In this document: positions 5,938-9,726 of the stretch, one piece after another
How the letters are laid out: every line of letters begins with the position of its first letter
Position numbering within the stretch: position 1 is the stretch's first letter
Assembly (NCBI GenBank): GCA_007116605.1
Contig: SKID01000280.1
Coordinates: 1 to 9,726 of the forward strand
Direction of reading: 5' to 3'
DNA: 9,726 nt
Origin: Tissierellia bacterium
GTDB lineage: Bacteria; Bacillota; Clostridia; Tissierellales; Dethiosulfatibacteraceae
Program-made: the position numbers and the translations under genes
The notes under the pieces: model-generated
Seen by the model: only the letters and a program-made list of their open reading frames with translations
Database searches by the model: none
What the model was told of the DNA's origin: nothing

Positions 5938-6564
5938 CTAATTCATTGGGCTATGCTTTGAAACACTACGATTAATCGCACACAAAGTGGCTTTTACTGC
6001 CGCTTCAGGCTTTGAATGGTCTACAAAGCAATTACCACACAAAATGGTTTCCCTCCCGTTTACAACAAAATTGACCCCACAATTGATCACTTGCCTATCA
6101 ATAAACTCCCTTTCCTCAATATCTTCAAGTAAGAAGCAGTTTTCTAAGTTAAATGCTTTTTCCACAGCTTTAAGTGTTGCCCAAGAACACAATCGCATAA
6201 TGTTACGATCTGTCTTTAACCCTGAGGCTGTTCCCTCATATAAATATTCTCCTAATTCCAACATGACTTGAACGTGTATCATATGGTCTTTATTTTCAAT
6301 ATGAATGCTATTGATTCTTAACCGGCTATCGTTATTCAATGTCATCGATTCAGAGACTTGTGCAATGCTAATTTTTTTATAGTCAACATCAATATTATAT
6401 CGCGACATAAGAACAGACTGAATATCGCGACAAATTTGCTTGGGATTTCTTGAAGAATCCGCTAATACATGGATTTCTTGTATCTCATTTTTATCTTCGA
6501 TGATTTTACATGACATGACTGACTTTAAACTAGGTAAAAACTTTTCAATCTCTTTTTTGTCCAT
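5938..6564 (-). CDS. Uncharacterised cytosolic protein of the HD-GYP/DUF5317 neighbourhood
   Basis: I cannot name this family. The protein is 208 aa from the ATG and has no signal peptide or membrane segment. Residues about 18-70 (core HVLADSSRNPKQICRDIQSV) look like a small alpha/beta domain. Residues about 80-203 form a second domain with two similar helical motifs, RLCSWATLKAVEKA (124-137) and EAAVKATLCAINR (187-199). A CGNC pair (C176, C179) precedes the second motif, so metal or redox chemistry is possible but unproven. I have an unverified impression that similar two-part proteins occur as hypothetical proteins in other Firmicutes. Start choice: AGGAGG is seven bases from the ATG at 6564 and only four from a TTG at 6567, so the ATG is preferred. 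It has its own promoter and lies upstream of the micro-ORF, HD-GYP and DUF5317 genes on the same strand. No clear terminator follows its stop. Confidence 0.75.
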   Translation of the reverse strand: MDKKEIEKFLPSLKSVMSCKIIEDKNEIQEIHVLADSSRNPKQICRDIQSVLMSRYNIDVDYKKISIAQVSESMTLNNDSRLRINSIHIENKDHMIHVQVMLELGEYLYEGTASGLKTDRNIMRLCSWATLKAVEKAFNLENCFLLEDIEEREFIDRQVINCGVNFVVNGRETILCGNCFVDHSKPEAAVKATLCAINRSVSKHSPMN

Positions 6565-6599
6565 CAAGATTCCTCCTATACCAAAGCATGCTCTTTAAT

Positions 6600-6628
6600 A
6601 TTTTACAACATTTCATCTGATTTGTGAA
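6600..6628 (-). promoter_or_regulatory. Sigma-A promoter of the uncharacterised protein gene
   Basis: On the minus strand TTCACA (6628-6623), a 17-base spacer and TAAAAT (6605-6600) match the vegetative consensus at 5/6 in each box. The predicted start is near 6593, giving an untranslated leader of about 28 bases. A small inverted repeat GATTT/AAATC (6619-6631) covers the -35 box and could be an operator half-site pair. Confidence 0.6.
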
Positions 6629-6678
6629 ATCATATTTTTATTTTCTTTAATCCGATGACTCACAGTGCTAAAACCCCC

Positions 6679-6699
6679 ACTTATTAAGGTGGAATAAGT
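6679..6699. repeat. 7-bp hairpin ACTTATT/AATAAGT
   Basis: The arms 6679-6685 and 6693-6699 are perfect inverted repeats around AAGGTGG. On the minus strand the stem is followed by GGGGGTTTTAG, so it may add to transcription termination ahead of the promoter at 6600-6628. It belongs to a stretch (about 6660-6780) rich in short hairpins and free of genes. Confidence 0.35.
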
Positions 6700-6718
6700 A
6701 ACATAGGGAAAATCCGTT

Positions 6719-6739
6719 AAAAAGGGACTCTAAGGTCCC
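6719..6739 (-). terminator. Short U-tailed hairpin, possible terminator of the sulfur operon
   Basis: On the minus strand GGGAC (6739-6735), loop CTTAGA and GTCCC (6728-6724) are followed by five U. The stem is only five pairs but GC-rich. An alternative pairing exists: GGACTCT (6725-6731) is complementary to AGAGTCC (6767-6773), and CGTTAA (6715-6720) to TTAACG (6749-6754). The region can therefore fold in more than one way. Confidence 0.4.
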
Positions 6740-6785
6740 GTTGCCGTCTTAACGACATCTGAACCAAGAGTCCTGTTGACGATTC

Positions 6786-6982
6786 GCGCATGATGTGACC
6801 CTTTACTTCCTCGCTTAAATAAATTAAAAGGATAAAACAAGTATCAGAGTCGCGCATTATGTGGTTATTTGCTTCCTTTCGCTTTAGTCAAAAAGGATAC
6901 AACATGCTTCTAAGGTGCGCATTATTGGATTCTTTGTTTCCTTTAATACTTTATAAAAACAAAGGATTCAATACTAAGCAAC
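6786..6982. repeat. Left-hand tandem repeats, period about 65 bases, of a nested palindromic element
   Basis: Three diverged copies begin with GCGCATGAT (6786-6794), GCGCATTAT (6852-6860) and GCGCATTAT (6917-6925), spaced 66 and 65 bases apart. Each continues with a variable stretch, a conserved TTCCT block, a T/A-rich segment and AAAGGAT. Copies two and three are the left halves of two concentric stem-loops whose right halves lie at 6957-7045. No transposase, spacer uniqueness or identical-repeat pattern of a CRISPR array is present. The repeats are far too diverged to be recent duplications. Confidence 0.65.
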
Positions 6983-7045
6983 GAAGATGCTGTTGTATCC
7001 CCGCAAATGACCTAAATACTAAGCAGCGATGATACGGTTTTATCC
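6830..7045. repeat. Two concentric stem-loops with conserved internal loops
   Basis: Outer copy: GGATAAAAC (6830-6838) pairs GTTTTATCC (7037-7045); GTATC (6841-6845) pairs GATAC (7031-7035); GGTTATTTGC (6863-6872) pairs GCAAATGACC (7003-7012). Inner copy: GGATACAACA (6895-6904) pairs TGTTGTATCC (6991-7000); TTGGATTCTTTGTTT (6926-6939 region) pairs AAACAAAGGATTCAA (6957-6971 region). Between the stems of each copy lie GCGCATTAT on the left and AATACTAAGCA (7015-7025 outer, 6970-6980 inner) on the right. Both are identical in the two copies while the stem sequences differ. In plus-strand sense all three imperfect positions are G-U wobbles. In minus-strand sense the outer and inner stems are followed by four and five U, respectively, like terminators. 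Confidence 0.6.
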
Positions 7046-7057
7046 TATAATAAAACC
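7036..7057. repeat. 8-bp hairpin GGTTTTAT/ATAAAACC at the right edge of the nested element
   Basis: The arms 7036-7043 and 7050-7057 are perfect inverted repeats around CCTATA. The left arm is the same sequence that closes the outer nested stem, so this local hairpin and the long-range stem are mutually exclusive. A third right-hand motif, CACTAAGCTAC (7057-7067), follows. It resembles the ACTAAGCA loop but has no visible partner on the left. Confidence 0.45.
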
Positions 7058-7073
7058 ACTAAGCTACCCTTGA

Positions 7074-9554
7074 TTAAATAAACAAGGTGGCATCCGATCT
7101 CTCAGAAGCCGCTAAAAACGAAGCCACTCCACCATATTCAACCCCATCAATTAGCTCTTCTTCCTTAATTCCCATCACATCCATAGACATGGTACATGCC
7201 ACAATTCTCACACCACTTTTCAAAGCAGTTTCCAATAATTTTTCTAGTGAATCGACATTTTTTTGCTTCATCACCACTTTCATCATTTTAGTACCCATGC
7301 CACCCATATGCATTTTTGATAGACTTAATTTTCCAGCACCTTTAGGCATCATCCAGCCAAACATTTTTTCAATCATAGGTTTTTTAATGGCTGGACCCTC
7401 AGGCTTTCGCAAGGCATTAAGGCCCCAAAATGTAAAGAACATGGTTACTTGCCTTCCCATTGAAGCAGCGCCATTGGCAATAATAAATGAAGCTAATACT
7501 TTGTCTAAATCTCCACTAAAAACAACCATTGACTTGTCAGTTTTTTCATAAGCAACTTGTTTTTCAGAATCTTCTTCTAATAATCCTTTCATAACCATTG
7601 CTGTGATCCCTTTTTCAGTCATTTGAACATCAAGCAAAGTATTGCCTGTTCTTAAGCACCATTCTTTTATGTCTGCTGCAAAACCCATATCTGTGGCTGT
7701 CACTTCAACTAGTTCTCCATGTGACAAATCTTTTAGTGTTTCAAAAACTTTCATGATTGGACCTGGGCATTGAAGACCACTGCAATTGAGTTGAATTTTC
7801 TCGGCATCAATACTATTTATTTTCTTCATTTCTTTAGTACCTCCAGATGATTGAAGACTAGACTTTGATTCATGACGTAGTAACATTTGATTAGGAATAT
7901 AATTTATGAAATGAAGCAAGGTTAAGCCACCATGAATATTTCTGACATCGTTGAATCCATGTTGTTGAAGCATTCTTGCTGCAACATAACCTCTCTGACC
8001 AACTGAACAAAACAGTAATATCTTTTTCGATTGATCCAATTCATGTATTCGACTTCTTAACTGATTTAATGGGATATTTATTGCATTTTCAAGTTGCCCT
8101 GCCATTAACTCTTCTTCATCCCGCACATCTACTATTATTTTTTCTTGTTCATCCATTTTTATAGCTTCAGGCCATCTTATGGTATTCACTAAGCCAGATA
8201 ACATATTTTCAGCAACATATCCTGCCATGTTAACAGGATCCTTGGCTGAGCCATACGGAGGCGCATAAGCTAACTCTAACTTAGTCAAGTCAGTTACAGT
8301 CCCTTTTAATCGAATCACCGTAGCGATGACATCAATGCGTTTTTCAACTCCTTTAAGACCGACCCCTTGTGCCCCCAAAATCTTTTGTGTTGTTAAATCA
8401 TACAATACCTTCATATGAATCCTAGAAGCATCTGGATAATAAGAGGCATGATCATTAGGGTGAATATAAAGCACATCATAGTCTTGTTGAGGCACTTTTC
8501 CATTTCTTATAAGAAGCTTTTCATTCGTTCCTGTAGTTGCAACAGTCATATTGAAAACTTTTGCAACAGATGTCCCTTGAGTCCCTTCATACTCTATTTC
8601 TCTTCCGGTTATAATATCCGCAACAATTCTACCTTGTTTGTTTGCAGGTCCTGCTAATGGAATCATGGCCGGAGTTTGATGTACATAATCAATGATTTGA
8701 ATAGCATCTCCTACTGCAAAAATAGACTTGTCAGAAGTCTTGAGTTGGTTATCAACTACGATTCCTCCACGTTCGTTCACTTCTAGACCAGATTTAGTAG
8801 CTAATTCTCCATTAGGCTTCACACCAATAGATAGTATTACCATATCTGCCTTAACTTCACGTCCACTATTAAGTAGTACCCTCGTCTGTTTTCCTTCTCT
8901 TACAAAAGATTTCACACCGTCAGATAAAAAAAGCTCCACACCTTTCATATTGACATGTTGGTGTAATATTTGAGCCATCTCGTGATCTAATGGTGCCATT
9001 ATTTGATCTGCAAGCTCTACTAAAGAAACCTCCACTCCAATTTCAGCTAAGTTTTCTGCCATTTCTATACCAATAAAGCCGCCCCCTATGACAGCAGCAT
9101 TTTTAACATCGTGGGTATTTAAATAATGTTTGATTGAATCTGTGTCTGGTATGTTCCAGATAGTAAATATGCCTTCTCCATCAATTCCTGGAATCGGTGG
9201 TTTTAGAGGAGATGATCCCGGTGATAGTATTAAATAATCATAAGCCTCTTCATATATTTCCTGGGTAATCAAGTTGACTGCTTTTATTGTTTTATTAATA
9301 CGATCAATATTTGTGACTTCCGTGGAAATCCTTACATCAATATTGAATCGATCCTTCATACTCTCAGGCGTCTGAACTAATAAACTATCCCTCTCTTGAA
9401 TCACATCTCCAATGTAGTAAGGTAGTCCACAATTTGCAAAGGAAATATACTCTCCTCTTTCAAACATAATGATTTCTGCTTGTTCATCATTCCTTCTTAA
9501 TCGAGTTGCTGCACTTGCGCCTCCTGCAACTCCGCCTACAATAATAACCTTCAT
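7074..9554 (-). CDS. Four-domain sulfur-transfer flavoprotein: CoA-disulfide/persulfide reductase-rhodanese-TusA-DsrE fusion
   Basis: This 826-aa cytosolic protein has four parts in order. (1) FAD/NAD(P)-dependent CoA-disulfide reductase-like domain, about 1-450: FAD fold VGGVAGGASAATRLRR (6-21), active-site cysteine C42 in FANCGLPYYIG, NAD(P) fold IGGGFIGIEMAENL (156-169), FAVGDA (279-284) and the C-terminal YAPPYGSAKDPVN (430-442). (2) Rhodanese domain, about 465-555, with FCSVGQRGY (515-523, catalytic C516). (3) TusA domain, about 585-657, with LQCPGPI (594-600, persulfide cysteine C596). (4) DsrE-like domain, about 675-826, with ACTMSMDVMG (786-795, C787). Related two-domain enzymes reduce CoA disulfide, persulfides or polysulfide with NAD(P)H. 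The two extra carriers suggest relay of sulfane sulfur along the chain. The ATG overlaps the stop of the upstream ArsR gene (ATGA). A linker near 560-580 contains an internal Met with a ribosome binding site. Confidence 0.92.
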   Translation of the reverse strand: MKVIIVGGVAGGASAATRLRRNDEQAEIIMFERGEYISFANCGLPYYIGDVIQERDSLLVQTPESMKDRFNIDVRISTEVTNIDRINKTIKAVNLITQEIYEEAYDYLILSPGSSPLKPPIPGIDGEGIFTIWNIPDTDSIKHYLNTHDVKNAAVIGGGFIGIEMAENLAEIGVEVSLVELADQIMAPLDHEMAQILHQHVNMKGVELFLSDGVKSFVREGKQTRVLLNSGREVKADMVILSIGVKPNGELATKSGLEVNERGGIVVDNQLKTSDKSIFAVGDAIQIIDYVHQTPAMIPLAGPANKQGRIVADIITGREIEYEGTQGTSVAKVFNMTVATTGTNEKLLIRNGKVPQQDYDVLYIHPNDHASYYPDASRIHMKVLYDLTTQKILGAQGVGLKGVEKRIDVIATVIRLKGTVTDLTKLELAYAPPYGSAKDPVNMAGYVAENMLSGLVNTIRWPEAIKMDEQEKIIVDVRDEEELMAGQLENAINIPLNQLRSRIHELDQSKKILLFCSVGQRGYVAARMLQQHGFNDVRNIHGGLTLLHFINYIPNQMLLRHESKSSLQSSGGTKEMKKINSIDAEKIQLNCSGLQCPGPIMKVFETLKDLSHGELVEVTATDMGFAADIKEWCLRTGNTLLDVQMTEKGITAMVMKGLLEEDSEKQVAYEKTDKSMVVFSGDLDKVLASFIIANGAASMGRQVTMFFTFWGLNALRKPEGPAIKKPMIEKMFGWMMPKGAGKLSLSKMHMGGMGTKMMKVVMKQKNVDSLEKLLETALKSGVRIVACTMSMDVMGIKEEELIDGVEYGGVASFLAASERSDATLFI
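7827..7845 (-). promoter_or_regulatory. Internal ribosome binding site and start codon before the TusA-DsrE half
   Basis: In the linker between the rhodanese and TusA domains, minus-strand TGGAGG (7845-7840) is followed ten bases later by ATG (7829-7827), which encodes Met576 in MKKINSI. Initiation here would yield a 251-aa free TusA-DsrE protein (7829 down to 7074). It may be the remnant of two separate genes that fused, or a working internal start. The ten-base spacing is somewhat long. Confidence 0.35.
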
Positions 9555-9726
9555 TCTTTAGCCTCACTTTTCATCATATAGTCTAGTAAATATTGCATAA
9601 ATTCTCTGATGTTTTCATCTTGTATAGAGTAAAAAATTTCTGTCCCTCGTCGATCACCTTTAATCAGACCGGCTCCCTTAAGTTTCATAATATGTTGAGA
9701 AACAGTAGACTGGGGTTCTTCCAAAC
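9551..9726 (-). CDS. ArsR/SmtB-family transcriptional regulator, C-terminal part (runs off the window)
   Basis: Only the last 57 residues are visible. They begin LEEPQSTVSQHIMKLKGAGL, the ArsR recognition helix (STVSQHIMKLKGAGLI), followed by the wing KGDRRGTEIFYSI and a C-terminal helix ENIREFMQYLLDYMM. The stop TGA overlaps the ATG of the sulfur flavoprotein gene as ATGA, indicating one operon with coupled translation. No cysteine occurs in the visible part, so metal or persulfide ligands of the kinds seen in ArsR sensors such as BigR/SqrR would have to lie in the missing N-terminal part. From its position it probably represses the sulfur operon and responds to reactive sulfur species; that is inference. 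Confidence 0.85.
   Translation of the reverse strand, partial: LEEPQSTVSQHIMKLKGAGLIKGDRRGTEIFYSIQDENIREFMQYLLDYMMKSEAKE

Noticed and set aside
5987..6271. Plus-strand open frame of 94 codons opposite the uncharacterised protein gene
   Set aside because: The minus-strand frame has a good promoter and ribosome binding site; the plus frame has neither and looks like a shadow.
6786..7067. Tandem GCGCAT repeats considered as a CRISPR array
   Set aside because: Only three diverged copies exist, the conserved part is about nine bases, and the intervening sequences are complementary to each other in nested order rather than unique spacers. No cas gene is nearby.
6786..7067. Nested palindromes considered as an integron attC site, IS end or retron
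   Set aside because: The attC core-site consensus is absent, there is no transposase or reverse transcriptase in the window, and no target-site duplication was found. A non-autonomous element remains possible.
7087..7551. Plus-strand open frame of 154 codons opposite the sulfur flavoprotein
   Set aside because: It is antisense to clear DsrE-like coding sequence with intact motifs, and no ribosome binding site or protein family resemblance was seen.

Overview
The window is AT-rich and reads like a chromosomal segment of a low-GC anaerobic Clostridia-type Firmicute. The evidence is the strong AGGAGG-like ribosome binding sites, sigma-A type promoters, short U-tailed terminators, a DUF5317 membrane protein paired with an HD-GYP protein, and a biotin-domain-less oxaloacetate decarboxylase alpha subunit. 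The species cannot be fixed from the sequence. No tRNA, rRNA, CRISPR array, transposase or phage gene is visible.

Layout. At 1-494 (minus) lies the N-terminal part of an RluA-family pseudouridine synthase, divergent from nadK at 584-1390 (plus). A palindrome with -10-like elements on both strands sits between them. A long bidirectional hairpin (1541-1590) separates nadK from the convergent oadA/pycB-like carboxyltransferase gene (1705-3078, minus). That gene is divergent from an Lrp/AsnC regulator (3332-3757, plus), across a 253-base AT-rich spacer holding the regulator's promoter and an inverted repeat. The regulator ends in a terminator shared with the convergent gene on the other side, and both stop codons lie in its arms.

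From 3805 to 6564 (minus) is a probable second-messenger block. In transcription order it holds an unrecognised cytosolic protein with its own promoter, a tiny predicted membrane peptide (26 aa) whose ribosome binding site is buried in a hairpin, a membrane-anchored HD-GYP phosphodiesterase (cyclic di-GMP family), and a coupled DUF5317 membrane protein.

From 7074 to 9726 (minus) is a sulfur-handling operon. An ArsR-type repressor (only its C-terminal part is in the window) overlaps by four bases an 826-aa fusion of CoA-disulfide/persulfide reductase, rhodanese, TusA and DsrE-like domains. One polypeptide carries four candidate sulfur-carrying cysteines.

The most unusual piece of DNA is the roughly 500-base gap between these two blocks. 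Direct repeats of about 65 bases on the left and 40-45 bases on the right fold onto each other as concentric stems. The internal-loop sequences are conserved between the two nested copies, while the stems differ in sequence yet stay complementary. This looks like a structured RNA, a single-stranded DNA fold or a self-nested palindromic repeat that I do not recognise. The structured leader plus micro-ORF upstream of the HD-GYP gene is the second item to examine.
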